From Methylococcus mesophilus (lineage in GTDB: Bacteria > Pseudomonadota > Gammaproteobacteria > Methylococcales > Methylococcaceae): 64,000 nucleotides of DNA. This document shows, piece by piece, positions 50,956 through 60,626 of this stretch. A program made the position numbers and the translations under genes. Numbering within the stretch: position 1 is the first letter of the stretch; each line of letters opens with the position of its first letter. A model generated the notes under the pieces. That model had not been told where the DNA came from. It did not search any database and saw only the letters and a program-made list of their open reading frames with translations. Location: contig NZ_CP110921.1 in NCBI RefSeq assembly GCF_026247885.1, forward strand, positions 1 to 64,000, given 5' to 3'.

Positions 50956-51390
50956 CTCGAATCTCCAGAGGAATTGTTAAAGTCTTTCTTCCCATGTCAC
51001 GGCCCCGTGCCTTCGTCTGCCTGGCTGATGAACGGGGAGAATAAGCGCGCATAGGCGTGACTTCGTTATACCTTAAATGACATAACGAGTTCAAACAGGC
51101 AAAGGTTGTGCCTAATTGGAATACCGATGTCCCGCTGGTCCAGCTGGATAGGTATGCCCTAAGTTGGTGCTAACCGGACAGAGGGTTCGGGTTACTGTCC
51201 GTGTTAGGCAGCCTTTAGTGAAGGCAGGATTGCAGTGCTGCGTTGACGGCTGCACTAAGCGGCCGATCCCCAACACTTGCCCGATTATGGGGCATTCTGT
51301 TGCATCTTGTGAAATACATTGAAAACATTATGCAAGCGCAGGTCCGCATGCGGTACCTGCGATTGTCGGAATGCCTGTCGGGACGAACAC
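50956..51390. other. Intergenic region between binding-protein and porin genes
   Basis: This 435-bp stretch has no supported gene. It holds the ModE-box-like palindrome at 51064-51087, which faces the leftward binding-protein operon. Downstream of the porin stop (51391) I see no clear terminator. Confidence 0.5.
51064..51087. promoter_or_regulatory. ModE-box-like site before the binding-protein/PKD operon
   Basis: CGTTAT, 12 bases, ATAACG: a perfect inverted repeat with the same arms and spacing as the E. coli modA operator (recalled as CGTTAT-N12-ATAACG). It lies 109 bp upstream of the ATG at 50955. No molybdenum gene in the classical sense follows, which makes this a notable site. Confidence 0.75.
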
Positions 51391-53130
51391 CTAAAACGCG
51401 ATCTGAAACCGCGTAAACCACGCCTGTTCTTGCCGGCGATTTTCGCCCTTCAATCCGCCGCCGCCGGTGAACCAAGTGTTGCTGTAGTCGGTCTGGAACT
51501 TCATGAACGGGTTCAGATACCAGTTGAGGGCCGTAGTAAAGGTATTGGCGCCGGAGACCGAAGTGAGCGGGTTGGCGAGGGTAGCGTCCTTGCCGTTCGC
51601 GCCTTTGAACGGCTCGAAGGCGTGGGAGTCCAGGGTAAGGCCGGTCCAGCGGCCGGCGAGCACGAAAGCGCCCCAGTTGCCCGCCATCGGGTCGAAGTTG
51701 TTCTGGGGCTTGATACCGAAGAAGCCGTCGCGTTCCCCCGTCAGAACGTACGAGGCTTCTAGGTTCCAGGCCCGGTTGTTCATGGTGGTGTCGTAGTTCG
51801 CAGTCGTGCTTCCGGACGTGCTCGTGGCGAGCACTTGGTGGTTGGTCCAGATGTATTCGCCGAGCAGGCCGAACGGACCGTAGTACCAGTAAGCCTGCGG
51901 ATAGTAGCGGTAGGCATTGCCGTTGGCGACGACCGATGACGTGTTGGTGCCGCTGCCGCCGTAGTTGAAGATGGTTTGCTGGCCTACGCTGATCAGTTTG
52001 TTGAGTGTCTGGTTGATCGGATTTCCCCAGGTGCCGGCCACGCCGATCCCCAGACCCTCCAGCGGTTCGATGCCGCTCTTGAGGAAGGGATGGGAGAAGA
52101 TGCGGGCGGCGATGTCTTTTTCCTGGTCGACTTCGACGTCGCTCTGGCTGACCGGGGTGCTGTCGCCGGTGCCGTTGAACCAGCCGAACTCGTAGGATAT
52201 CCAGTCGCGGAACACCGGCTGGATCGAGTACTGAGGCTTGTACCCCGGATAGCCGATCTGGCCGTGGAGCATCGCGCCGATGTCGCGGTTGGGCGCGATC
52301 TGGGCGGGATAGCCGCGCTCCACGAAGTCGAGGTTGGTGGCGCTTTTGTAGCGTTCCAAGCTCATCGGCACCCGCATCTTGCCGACCATCAGCGCGGCTT
52401 CCGGAATGTAGTGGGCGTCGATGAAGGCGTCGAAGAGCTGCAGTTGGCTGTTGGCGAAATCGGGCGATATCCGCCAGTCGACCCATTTGAACAACTGGCC
52501 TTCGAAAATGAGGCGGGCGCGCCGGATCAGCGCAGCGTCGGTGAGGTTGGAGCCGGGATTCTTGGTCTCGTTGGAACCGTCGAAAAAGGTGCGGAAATCG
52601 GCCTGCAGATAGCCGCGCAGGGCGAGTTTGTAATTGCCGTCGGCGGAAGACCAGGCGATGCCGCGGTCGCCGATTTCGGTGAGGGCGCTCTTCTTGATCT
52701 TTTCTTCCGCGGCCGCTTTCTGGGCTTCGGTCGTCTTTTCCAAGGTGGTGACCCGCTCATGCAGCTCGGTGACCTTATTCGGATCGAAACCTTCGGTGGG
52801 CCATTGCTGGAAACTGCTGACCCAGCTTTCCAATTCCTTGTCGGCCTTGGCCTGGGCCGCCTTTTCGGCTTGGTCGGTCTGGCCATTTTGTGCTTTGGCC
52901 GGCTTGGATGCCGCTGCTGCGGTTGCGGCGACCACCTTCTGGGTCACGGCCAGCTTTTGTTTCAGTTCGGCGTTTTCCTGTTCGGATTTTTCCAGCTTGC
53001 CTTCCAACTGAAGCATGCGCTGTTCCATGGCCTGCATACGTTCCTCCATGGTCATCGAAAACGTCTCCGGCGCATGCAACAGCGCGGGAGCCGCTGCGAT
53101 CATCAGAGGGGGCAATTTTCGCAATCTCAT
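51391..53130 (-). CDS. OprO/OprP-type phosphate-selective porin family protein
   Basis: From the ATG at 53130 (GGAGA upstream) it has 579 residues: signal peptide (ALLHA), an N-terminal coiled coil (RMLQLEGKLEKSEQENAELK) typical of the family's trimerisation or peptidoglycan region, then the porin barrel with LALRGYLQADFRTFFDGSNE, IRRARLIFEGQLFKWVDWRI and the C-terminal FTRFQIAF ending in Phe. These outer-membrane channels pass anions, mostly phosphate. It is divergent from modA1, and its upstream region carries half of a ModE box, so molybdate may be its relevant anion. Confidence 0.88.
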   Translation of the reverse strand: MRLRKLPPLMIAAAPALLHAPETFSMTMEERMQAMEQRMLQLEGKLEKSEQENAELKQKLAVTQKVVAATAAAASKPAKAQNGQTDQAEKAAQAKADKELESWVSSFQQWPTEGFDPNKVTELHERVTTLEKTTEAQKAAAEEKIKKSALTEIGDRGIAWSSADGNYKLALRGYLQADFRTFFDGSNETKNPGSNLTDAALIRRARLIFEGQLFKWVDWRISPDFANSQLQLFDAFIDAHYIPEAALMVGKMRVPMSLERYKSATNLDFVERGYPAQIAPNRDIGAMLHGQIGYPGYKPQYSIQPVFRDWISYEFGWFNGTGDSTPVSQSDVEVDQEKDIAARIFSHPFLKSGIEPLEGLGIGVAGTWGNPINQTLNKLISVGQQTIFNYGGSGTNTSSVVANGNAYRYYPQAYWYYGPFGLLGEYIWTNHQVLATSTSGSTTANYDTTMNNRAWNLEASYVLTGERDGFFGIKPQNNFDPMAGNWGAFVLAGRWTGLTLDSHAFEPFKGANGKDATLANPLTSVSGANTFTTALNWYLNPFMKFQTDYSNTWFTGGGGLKGENRRQEQAWFTRFQIAF

Positions 53131-53157
53131 GACAAAGTTCTCCGTTGTCGGGTTGGT

Positions 53158-53181
53158 CAGAATATTGTTAAAAATATAACG
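53158..53181. promoter_or_regulatory. Imperfect ModE-box-like site before the porin gene
   Basis: CAGAAT, 12 bases, ATAACG, 28 bp upstream of the porin ATG. Only the ATAACG arm is perfect; the other arm matches 3 of 6. Could be a weak site or chance. Confidence 0.35.
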
Positions 53182-53362
53182 CGAGACGCGAGACAAGCGA
53201 GGTCTTGCCGCATGATGGAAAGATGCCAGCGTGCCTATGATGCAAAGGGGCGTCTGACGTAGCCAGCTAGTGTCTGATCAATGGATCATTTACAATTCGC
53301 GTGGTTTATCGGCGCCCACCGGTGCTTTACGCTGTCTTTCAACAACCCGCAAATCAACCATG

Positions 53363-53386
53363 CGATATATTTAATCTCGCATATCG
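53363..53386. promoter_or_regulatory. ModE-box-like site before modA1
   Basis: CGATAT, 12 bases, ATATCG: a perfect inverted repeat with ModE-box geometry, 72 bp before the modA1 ATG in the porin-modA1 divergent region. In E. coli, ModE bound to molybdate represses the transporter operon from such a site. Confidence 0.75.
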
Positions 53387-53409
53387 ACTTGGTCATAGTC
53401 CGGATTTGA

Positions 53410-54207
<798 letters not shown>

Positions 54208-54232
54208 ACCGAATCATGAAGGAGAACATGAA

Positions 54233-55003
54233 ATGAGCTTCGCCAAATTTTGGCTTATCGCCTGGTTTCTGCTTTCAGCGGGAGTGGCGCAGGCAGGCAA
54301 GATTACCGTCGCCGCCGCGGCAGATCTCAAATTCGCGATGGATGAGATCGTCGCGACGTTCAAGAAATCCAATGCCGGCGAGGACGTGGAGGTGATCTAC
54401 GGCTCTTCCGGCAAATTCCACGCCCAGATTCAGGAAGGGGCGCCCTACGACCTCTATTTTTCCGCCGATATCGGTTTCCCACGTGAACTGGTGAAAAAAG
54501 GCCTGGCCGGCTCGGAAGTCAAACCCTACGCTTTCGGCCGAATCGTGCTGTGGAGTGCGACCCTCGACGCCACCAGGATGAATCTGAACAATCTCGCCGA
54601 TCCCAAGATTGCCCGCATCGCCATCGCCAACCCCAAGCATGCGCCCTACGGTAAGCGGGCCGAAGAGGCATTGCGCGCCGCGGGGGTGTGGGACAGGGTG
54701 GAACCGAAGCTGGTGTACGGCGAGAATATCGCGGCCACGGCGCAGTTCGTACAGACGGGCAACGCCCAGATCGGCGTCATCGCACTGTCTCTGGCGCTGA
54801 ATCCGGAGCTGGCGAGCAAGGGAGGCTACTGGCTGATCCCGGATTCCCTTCACGAGCCTCTCGAACAGGGTTTCATCATCACTAAGCGGGCGGAGAGCAA
54901 TCCGTTGGCCAAACGTTTCGCCGACTACATGAGCAGCAAGCCGGCTCGCGCCGTGATGACGCGGTACGGTTTCGTGCTACCGGGCGAGAAGTTGAAAAAA
55001 TAA
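54233..55003 (+). CDS. modA: Molybdate-binding protein ModA (second copy)
   Basis: From the ATG at 54233 with AAGGAG upstream it has 256 residues. Signal peptide ends near VAQA, then KITVAAAADLKFAMDEIVAT, YGSSGKFHAQIQEGAPYDLY and GNAQIGVIALSLALNPEL. It is closest in style to the AvModA type. It is in the same operon as modA1, modB and modC. Two binding proteins for one permease may give different affinities or specificities (molybdate versus tungstate), which is inference. Confidence 0.93.
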   Translation: MSFAKFWLIAWFLLSAGVAQAGKITVAAAADLKFAMDEIVATFKKSNAGEDVEVIYGSSGKFHAQIQEGAPYDLYFSADIGFPRELVKKGLAGSEVKPYAFGRIVLWSATLDATRMNLNNLADPKIARIAIANPKHAPYGKRAEEALRAAGVWDRVEPKLVYGENIAATAQFVQTGNAQIGVIALSLALNPELASKGGYWLIPDSLHEPLEQGFIITKRAESNPLAKRFADYMSSKPARAVMTRYGFVLPGEKLKK

Positions 55004-55015
55004 GGGGTCGCCAGG

Positions 55016-55693
55016 ATGCTCCTGTCCGACAGCGACCTTCAGGCTATCTGGCTCACCGTCAGGCTGGCGAGCATCGTCACCGCGATCCTGCTCATCGTCG
55101 GGACGCCCATCGCCTGGTGGCTGGCGCGTACACGATCCAAATGGAAAGGGCCGATCGGCGCCGTCGTGGCTTTGCCCTTGGTGCTGCCGCCATCGGTGCT
55201 GGGATTCTACCTCCTGCTGGCGATGGGGCCTTACGGGCCGGTCGGTTATCTGACAAGCGAGCTGGGAATCGGCCCGCTGCCGTTTACGTTCTGGGGACTG
55301 GTGCTGGCCTCGGTATTCTATTCATTGCCTTTCATGGTTCAGCCGGTGCAGAACGCCTTCGAGGCGATCGGCGACCGGCCGCTGGAAGTGGCCGCGACGC
55401 TGCGCGCCACGCCGCTGGATGCGTTCTTCAGCGTCGCTCTGCCGTTGGCGCTGCCGGGGTTTCTCACCGCCGGCATTCTGACGTTCGCGCATACCGTGGG
55501 CGAGTTCGGAGTGGTGTTGATGATAGGCGGCAACATACCGGGCGTGACGCGGGTGGCCTCGGTCCAGATTTACGACCACGTGGAAGCGTTGGAGTACGCC
55601 CAGGCCCATCGGCTGGCGGCGGTGATGCTGGTGTTTTCGTTTCTGGTTCTGCTGGGGCTCTACGCCTGGCGGCCCAACCCCAAAAAGGCGTGA
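55016..55693 (+). CDS. modB: Molybdate ABC transporter permease ModB
   Basis: A 225-residue inner-membrane protein with about five to six transmembrane helices and the binding-protein-dependent permease motif near [20 protein letters not shown] (EAA loop that contacts ModC). It begins 12 bases after modA2 and ends one base before the modC start. It forms the channel of the ModABC importer. Confidence 0.95.
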   Translation: MLLSDSDLQAIWLTVRLASIVTAILLIVGTPIAWWLARTRSKWKGPIGAVVALPLVLPPSVLGFYLLLAMGPYGPVGYLTSELGIGPLPFTFWGLVLASVFYSLPFMVQPVQNAFEAIGDRPLEVAATLRATPLDAFFSVALPLALPGFLTAGILTFAHTVGEFGVVLMIGGNIPGVTRVASVQIYDHVEALEYAQAHRLAAVMLVFSFLVLLGLYAWRPNPKKA

Positions 55694-55694
55694 C

Positions 55695-56765
55695 ATGGGG
55701 GAGATTCGCGCCCGTTTCCAGATCGACTGGCCGGGTTTCCGGCTCGACGTCGACCTGGCCCTGCCCGGACGGGGAGTGACGGCATTGTTCGGCCATTCCG
55801 GTTCGGGAAAGACCACGCTCCTGCGCTGCATCGCGGGACTCGAACGCGCCTCCCCAGGGCACCTCGCGTTCAACGGCGAAGTCTGGCAGGACGAAAGAAC
55901 ATGGGTTCCCACCCACAGGCGGCCGTTGGGGTACGTTTTTCAGGAGGCCAGCCTGTTTCCCCATCTGACGGTTCTCGGCAATCTGCGCTTCGGGATGAAA
56001 CGCGCATCCGCGCAGCAAAGGGTGGGCCTGGATCCGGCCGTGGAGCTCTTGGGCATCGGCCATCTCCTGGACCGAAGGCCGGACCGGCTGTCTGGCGGAG
56101 AGCGCCAGCGTGTCGCCATTGCCAGAGCGCTCGCCGTAAGCCCGCGCATCCTGCTTATGGACGAGCCGCTTGCTGCACTTGATCTCAAGCGCAAGCAGGA
56201 AATCCTCCCGTACCTGGAGCGCTTGCATGACGAACTCGATATTCCGGTCATGTACGTGAGCCATTCTCCCGATGAGGTGGCGCGGCTGGCGGATCACCTC
56301 GTTGCGATGGAGGAGGGGCGGGTGATCGCCGCCGGCCCCCTGAAAGAAACCCTCGCGCGGCTCGACCTGCCCATCCGGCTCGGCGAAGATGCCGGGGCAG
56401 TGCTGGACGCGGTGGTGGGGGAGCGGGACGAGTCCTGGCACCTGGCGCGCGTCGACTTTCCCGGCGGCAGTTTGTGGACCAGGGATCGGGGTGTGCCGGT
56501 AGGGCGCAAAATCAGGGTGCGTGTGCTGGCCCGAGACGTCAGCCTGGCCCGGCAGCCACAAGAGGAAACCAGCGTCCTCAACCTGCTGCGGGGACGGGTG
56601 GACGCTATCGAGGACGAAGAACATCCGGGACAGGCGCTGGTACGGGTTCGCGTGGGAGAGTCGCCTTTGCTGGCCCGGTTGACGAAGCGTTCGGCATCCG
56701 CGCTCGGCATCGTCCGAGGCCTGGATGTATGGGTTCAGGTGAAGTCGATTGCCTTGATGGAGTGA
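55695..56765 (+). CDS. modC: Molybdate ABC transporter ATPase ModC
   Basis: A 356-residue protein: Walker A GHSGSGKTT, signature LSGGERQRVAIARAL, Walker B RILLMDEPLAAL, switch His in MYVSHSPDE. The C-terminal third is a Mop/TOBE domain (SVLNLLRGRVDAIEDEEHPG) that senses molybdate and can stop transport. Normal length. It hydrolyses ATP to drive ModB. Confidence 0.95.
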   Translation: MGEIRARFQIDWPGFRLDVDLALPGRGVTALFGHSGSGKTTLLRCIAGLERASPGHLAFNGEVWQDERTWVPTHRRPLGYVFQEASLFPHLTVLGNLRFGMKRASAQQRVGLDPAVELLGIGHLLDRRPDRLSGGERQRVAIARALAVSPRILLMDEPLAALDLKRKQEILPYLERLHDELDIPVMYVSHSPDEVARLADHLVAMEEGRVIAAGPLKETLARLDLPIRLGEDAGAVLDAVVGERDESWHLARVDFPGGSLWTRDRGVPVGRKIRVRVLARDVSLARQPQEETSVLNLLRGRVDAIEDEEHPGQALVRVRVGESPLLARLTKRSASALGIVRGLDVWVQVKSIALME

Positions 56766-56908
56766 TCTGACTTTTTTCAAGGAGTCGGTTCGGGATAGAT
56801 CGAGCCGTTGCCACGCGATAGGGTGTTGCGCGCACCCGCTGTGCCGGAGGTTTCCGCCGATTCCGGACGCAGAACCACTAGGCGGCTGAGTAGACGAAGG
56901 GGTGAGTC

Positions 56909-57337
56909 ATGAAAGCGAGTGCACGCAATCAGTATTTCGGCAAGATCACCGCGGTCAACGTCGGCGCAGTCAATGCCGAGGTCGTCGTGGGTTTGAAGGG
57001 AGGCCAGAGCGTCGTGGCCGCGATCACCAAGGAATCGGTGGAAAAGCTCGGCGTCAAAGTCGGCGGCGACGCCGTGGCCCTGGTTAAAGCGCCGCAGGTC
57101 ATCGTCGTCACCGACGCGGCGGGCTACCGCCTGTCCGCCCGCAACCAGCTCAGCGGCAAGGTGAGCCGCATCCACAAGGGCGCGGTCAATTCGGATGTCA
57201 TCATCGACCTGGGCGGCGGAGAGACCGTAGCCGCCACCATTACCAACGACAGTCTCGAAGCGCTGGGGCTGGCGGAAGGCCAGACCGCGACGGCGGTGTT
57301 CAAGGCCGGGTCGGTCATCCTCGGCGTGGCCGACTAA
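56909..57337 (+). CDS. mop: Molbindin, di-Mop molybdate-binding protein
   Basis: A 142-residue cytoplasmic protein of two Mop (TOBE) repeats: SARNQYFGKITAVNVGAVNA to about residue 68, then SARNQLSGKVSRIHKGAVNS to the end. Such proteins (ModG, Mop) assemble into rings that hold molybdate. It follows modC by about 143 bases in the same direction. Because the local ModE lacks Mop domains, this protein might supply the sensing function, but buffering is the established role. Confidence 0.93.
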   Translation: MKASARNQYFGKITAVNVGAVNAEVVVGLKGGQSVVAAITKESVEKLGVKVGGDAVALVKAPQVIVVTDAAGYRLSARNQLSGKVSRIHKGAVNSDVIIDLGGGETVAATITNDSLEALGLAEGQTATAVFKAGSVILGVAD

Positions 57338-57347
57338 GCGCGATCGG

Positions 57348-57378
57348 CCGCTCCGGCCGCATGCCCGAGCCGGAGCGG
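57348..57378 (+). terminator. Terminator-like hairpin after mop
   Basis: CCGCTCCGGC (57348-57357) and GCCGGAGCGG (57369-57378) form a perfect 10-bp stem with an 11-base loop, beginning 11 bases after the mop stop. There is no T run, so termination would be of the hairpin-only type. Confidence 0.5.
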
Positions 57379-57398
57379 ACTTCCCGATCTCAATGTAG

Positions 57399-57423
57399 CC
57401 TGGGCCGAGGCGCGAAGCCCAGG
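57399..57423. repeat. Dispersed REP-like palindrome, copy 2
   Basis: CCTGGGC-CGAGGCGCGAA-GCCCAGG, 25 bp, same core as the copy at 45219-45243. It lies between mop and the TauE-type permease gene. Confidence 0.6.
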
Positions 57424-57433
57424 ACATCAGAAT

Positions 57434-58237
57434 ATGCTTTCCAAATCCTGTGAAGTCCGTTCGCCGTTCACCGTCTTCACCAGCGGCGCCGCCATCGGCA
57501 CCCTGGGCGGGCTGATCGGCCTCGGCGGGGCGGAGTTCCGCCTACCACTGCTGATCGGCCTTTTCGGCTTCGGCGCGCTGGAGGCCGTCGTCTTGAACAA
57601 GGCGATGAGTCTCATCGTCGTGGCTGCCGCCTTGCCGCTCCGAACCGGAGCCGTCCCGTTTTCCAGCGTACTGTCCCACTGGGACGTAGTCCTCACCCTG
57701 CTGTCAGGCAGCCTCGCCGGGGCCTGGTTCGGCGCGGGCTGGGCGACTCGGCTTCGATCGCAGACTTTGTATCGCGTGATCACCGTGCTGCTGGTCGTCA
57801 TCGCCGCAGCCTTGCTGTGGGGTCACGGGGTGCAATCTGGGGAGTCTGCTGCGTTCGATGGCCTGAGCCTGGTGCTGGCCGGTTCGTTCGCCGGCGTCGG
57901 CATCGGAATCGTGGCGGCGGTATTGGGCGTGGCCGGCGGCGAGTTGCTCATTCCGACCATCGTTCTGCTGTTCGGCCTGGACCTCAAATTGGCAGGCAGC
58001 CTTTCCCTCGCCGTGAGTCTGCCCACCATGGTGACGAGCTTCACCCGCTACAGCCAGGACCGGAGCTTTGCGGTGATCGGCACCCAACGCCGCTTCATCG
58101 CCGTCATGGCCTTGGGTTCGCTCGTCGGCGCCTGGCTCGGCGGCCTGCTGTTGGGCCTTGTCCCGACGGGCTGGCTGCTGCCGCTGTTGGCGGCCATCCT
58201 GGTGGTATCGGCGGTCAAAGTATGGCGCCACGGCTGA
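57434..58237 (+). CDS. TauE/SafE-family anion permease
   Basis: A 267-residue inner-membrane protein with about eight hydrophobic segments and the two internal repeats of the family, each with a Gly-rich start (AAIGTLGGLIGLGGAEFRLP and IGIVAAVLGVAGGELLIPTI). TauE/SafE members move sulfite, sulfonates or other anions. Its place between mop and mosA suggests an oxyanion linked to molybdenum, such as sulfate or molybdate itself, but this is only context. Confidence 0.88.
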   Translation: MLSKSCEVRSPFTVFTSGAAIGTLGGLIGLGGAEFRLPLLIGLFGFGALEAVVLNKAMSLIVVAAALPLRTGAVPFSSVLSHWDVVLTLLSGSLAGAWFGAGWATRLRSQTLYRVITVLLVVIAAALLWGHGVQSGESAAFDGLSLVLAGSFAGVGIGIVAAVLGVAGGELLIPTIVLLFGLDLKLAGSLSLAVSLPTMVTSFTRYSQDRSFAVIGTQRRFIAVMALGSLVGAWLGGLLLGLVPTGWLLPLLAAILVVSAVKVWRHG

Positions 58238-58488
58238 ACTTTGCCGCCCCATTTTTCTGGTCTTCGCGATATCACCGGACCCGGCCCCGGCTCACAGCGC
58301 GCTGCTTGCGCAGCCTCAACGCTCGCGGGGTGGTCGCTTTTCGGCTATCGAGGCGCCTGCAATCGCCGAAAACCGTGATTGCAGGCCAGCATGAAGTTCT
58401 CGATGGAAAAAACAGACCCGCCGAGACCACTCAGCGCCGAATACCCAAGTGTCAGGCTTAAGTGTCGCCTGGGCTGGGGAGTGCGCAC
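58238..58488. other. Intergenic region between converging permease and mosA genes
   Basis: About 250 bp where the rightward permease gene and the leftward mosBA operon converge. Only short GC-rich inverted repeats (for example GCGCTGCTTGCGCAGC near 58299) are visible; no gene is supported. Confidence 0.4.
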
Positions 58489-59322
58489 TCAGGCAGGGCT
58501 CGCGCTAGTGTGGATAACCGTCCCAACGTGTTCGCCGCGCAGTGCAGCGGTGAGCCGGCCCGGTACCAGTCCGTTCACGACCTGCACGTGCCCGAGGTGA
58601 CGCGCGGTTGTCATGACCTCGAGAAGGGCACGGTCGACCGGCAGGGTGCCTTGGAGCTTTGCCAGGTCGGCAACGCTCGTCTCGCGGAGTAACTGCGCCG
58701 TTTCTCCGCCGAGGCCGTTGGGGTCGGTGGTGTACACCCCGTCCACGTCCTCCACGATCGTCAGGCCGGCGGCTCCGAGCGCATCGGCGAGCAGGAACGC
58801 GCCCGTGTCGGCCCGGTGAGGCGGAATGCGCGAACCCGGAAACTCGTGGTGGTGGTACGGCGGGAAGGCGCTGCCTACGACCGCGCGGGCCGAGGTGAGG
58901 TGGATGGCAAGCTGGTTCGCGAGCGTGGGGTGCTCAACGTAGGAGACGCCCTCCGGCGCGAGCAGCGACGCGAGGATGTGGCCGTTCTGGCCGGCCTCGC
59001 TCGCGGCGAGGGGAGCGAGCGAGCCGACCGGCAGCCCGAGGTCGAGGCCGACGCTGTAGACGTGGCGGGCACGGATGCCGGCACCGGTCAATATGAGCAG
59101 ACGGTGCTCCGGCAGCAGTTTGCGAAGCTCGTCCACGATGGGGAGGATTGCGTCCCGGCCGCGATCCATGATGGAGCGGCCGCCGATCTTCACGACCTGC
59201 AGCCAGGGGAGGATCCGGATCGGGCGTCCGCCCGCGACGGGGCGGGTAAGTTCACCGTCGAGCAGAGTCTGGCGCGCGAGCGGCGAGGAGACGTGCTTGA
59301 TATTGTTGGTCTGGTTGGGCAT
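58489..59322 (-). CDS. mosA: Molybdenum storage protein subunit MosA
   Basis: A 277-residue protein with GGAT before the ATG at 59322. It matches the Azotobacter molybdenum storage protein alpha subunit as I recall it: [78 protein letters not shown] and [20 protein letters not shown]. The fold is that of UMP kinase; with MosB it forms a hexamer of three alpha and three beta subunits that stores about a hundred Mo atoms as polyoxomolybdate using ATP. The His-rich HHHEF segment contacts clusters. Confidence 0.95.
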   Translation of the reverse strand: MPNQTNNIKHVSSPLARQTLLDGELTRPVAGGRPIRILPWLQVVKIGGRSIMDRGRDAILPIVDELRKLLPEHRLLILTGAGIRARHVYSVGLDLGLPVGSLAPLAASEAGQNGHILASLLAPEGVSYVEHPTLANQLAIHLTSARAVVGSAFPPYHHHEFPGSRIPPHRADTGAFLLADALGAAGLTIVEDVDGVYTTDPNGLGGETAQLLRETSVADLAKLQGTLPVDRALLEVMTTARHLGHVQVVNGLVPGRLTAALRGEHVGTVIHTSASPA

Positions 59323-59334
59323 GGCAGTGATCCT

Positions 59335-60147
59335 TTAGCTCGCGGTGATGATAGTGCCGACGTGCTCGCCGGCGAGCGCGCGGGTCAGATTGCCGGGAAC
59401 GAGGCCGTTCACAACCTGTACCTCTCGAACGTGGCGTGCCGCCTTGAGCAGGTCGAGCATCGGGAACTCGAGGATCGAGTCGTGCAGCCCCTGTGCCTTC
59501 ATTTCATCGACCGAGATTTTCGGAATGAAGGTGGCGTTTTTGGCGGTTTTCGGGTTCGCGGTGTAAAGGCCGTCTTCGTCCTTCACGAAGATCATCGCTT
59601 TGCAGCCGAACTGCTCGGCGAGGAGGAAGCAGCCGGCGTCGGTGCGATAGGGCGGGATGACCCCATCCGCGGGAGGTCGCATCCAGAGACTGTAGGGCGG
59701 CATGCCGCTGAAGATGACGGCGTTCACCTCGGCGAGGTAGAGCGGCACCGCCGAGAGCCCCGCTCCGCTGACTGCGGAGATGCCGTGCTTCGCGAGGAGT
59801 TGGCCCAGCATCGCGGCATTCTGGTCGGCAACCGAGTCGCCGAGCTGCGAAAGCACGCCCGCCGGCAGATTGAGTTCCGCCGCGATCGAGTAGAGGTGCC
59901 GGGCGCGGGTGCCTGCGCCGGTCCCGATGAGCAGCTTGTGCTCTTTGCGGGCGGCGACGATCTCGTCCACGAGTGGATAGACGGCTGCGCGGCCACGGTC
60001 GATGACGCTCTGCCCGCCAATTTTGATCACCGTAGCGTCCGGCAGTATCCGGAAATCCGCCGCCGTTTCCGTTGCGGCCAGAAGCTGCGCGTCGGTCAGT
60101 GATCGCTGCATAAGCAGCTCTTCGAGTTCAACTGTTGTATTGGTCAT
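59335..60147 (-). CDS. mosB: Molybdenum storage protein subunit MosB
   Basis: From the ATG at 60147 it has 270 residues, the same length as Azotobacter MosB. It carries ELEELLMQRSLTDAQLL, LPDATVIKIGGQSVIDRG, IGTGAGTRARHLYSIAAEL and [20 protein letters not shown]. It is the first gene of the mosBA operon (12 bases before mosA). The frame is open to 60210, but that stretch has no homology or good start. A ModE-box-like site lies 290 bp upstream. Confidence 0.95.
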   Translation of the reverse strand: MTNTTVELEELLMQRSLTDAQLLAATETAADFRILPDATVIKIGGQSVIDRGRAAVYPLVDEIVAARKEHKLLIGTGAGTRARHLYSIAAELNLPAGVLSQLGDSVADQNAAMLGQLLAKHGISAVSGAGLSAVPLYLAEVNAVIFSGMPPYSLWMRPPADGVIPPYRTDAGCFLLAEQFGCKAMIFVKDEDGLYTANPKTAKNATFIPKISVDEMKAQGLHDSILEFPMLDLLKAARHVREVQVVNGLVPGNLTRALAGEHVGTIITAS

Positions 60148-60438
60148 GTGGGATTCCCTAGGTGCATGTGGTGGCCATTCAAAACCTGTCCGGTAAAAAT
60201 TCAGGCGCATTTAGCAAGCGTCAGCTGGAGCACGACGATGTCAATGATGATCTTGGCGGTGGCGGTAAGGATTCCGCCATCCTTAGCGAGTCTGCCGATT
60301 GGCTTTGCCGCTCGTTCTTGATCCAAGACCGGTGCCCCCTTCCTCACTTCTCTTCGGAGCCGCGAGCTTCTCGGGCAATACCCTGGTGAAATATCCGGGT
60401 TAGCTTCCGAGAAATTGTTCAGGACCTGTGCGGCGGTT

Positions 60439-60462
60439 CGTTATATCTTAAAAATCATATCA
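60439..60462. promoter_or_regulatory. ModE-box-like site upstream of mosBA
   Basis: CGTTAT, 12 bases, ATATCA: one mismatch from the palindromic form CGTTAT-N12-ATAWCG. It is on the upstream side of the mosBA operon, in the long intergenic region. Confidence 0.55.
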
Positions 60463-60578
60463 CAGGGCATCGTCAGTGGCGGTGTCCTCGGAGCCTTGCC
60501 AACCTTGAAACTGCAGATCTTTCGAGTCGACAGCCGTTCCGCCGGACGGCAGGGAGAATGGTTATCCCTCATCCCAAT

Positions 60579-60599
60579 CCCTCTCTCAGAAGGAGAGGG
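60579..60599 (-). terminator. Hairpin downstream of htpX
   Basis: CCCTCTC-TCAGAAG-GAGAGGG, a 7-bp stem and 7-base loop, 28 bp beyond the htpX stop on its transcription side. It may also be a copy of a common dispersed intergenic repeat of gammaproteobacteria. No T run. Confidence 0.4.
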
Positions 60600-60626
60600 G
60601 CTCGAGGTCCGTTGGGAATGCCCGGC

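Larger units (their letters stand above)
60148..60626. other. Long intergenic/leader region before mosB
   Basis: 479 bp between mosB and htpX stop. It contains the ModE-box-like site 60439-60462 and the hairpin at 60579-60599. If transcription starts near the ModE box, mosB has an untranslated leader of about 250-290 nt whose function is unknown. No gene is supported. Confidence 0.5.

Noticed and set aside
51976-53262. 428-codon plus-strand frame
   Set aside because: Antisense shadow of the porin gene.
58816-60102. 428-codon plus-strand frame
   Set aside because: Antisense shadow of mosA and mosB, whose identity is certain.
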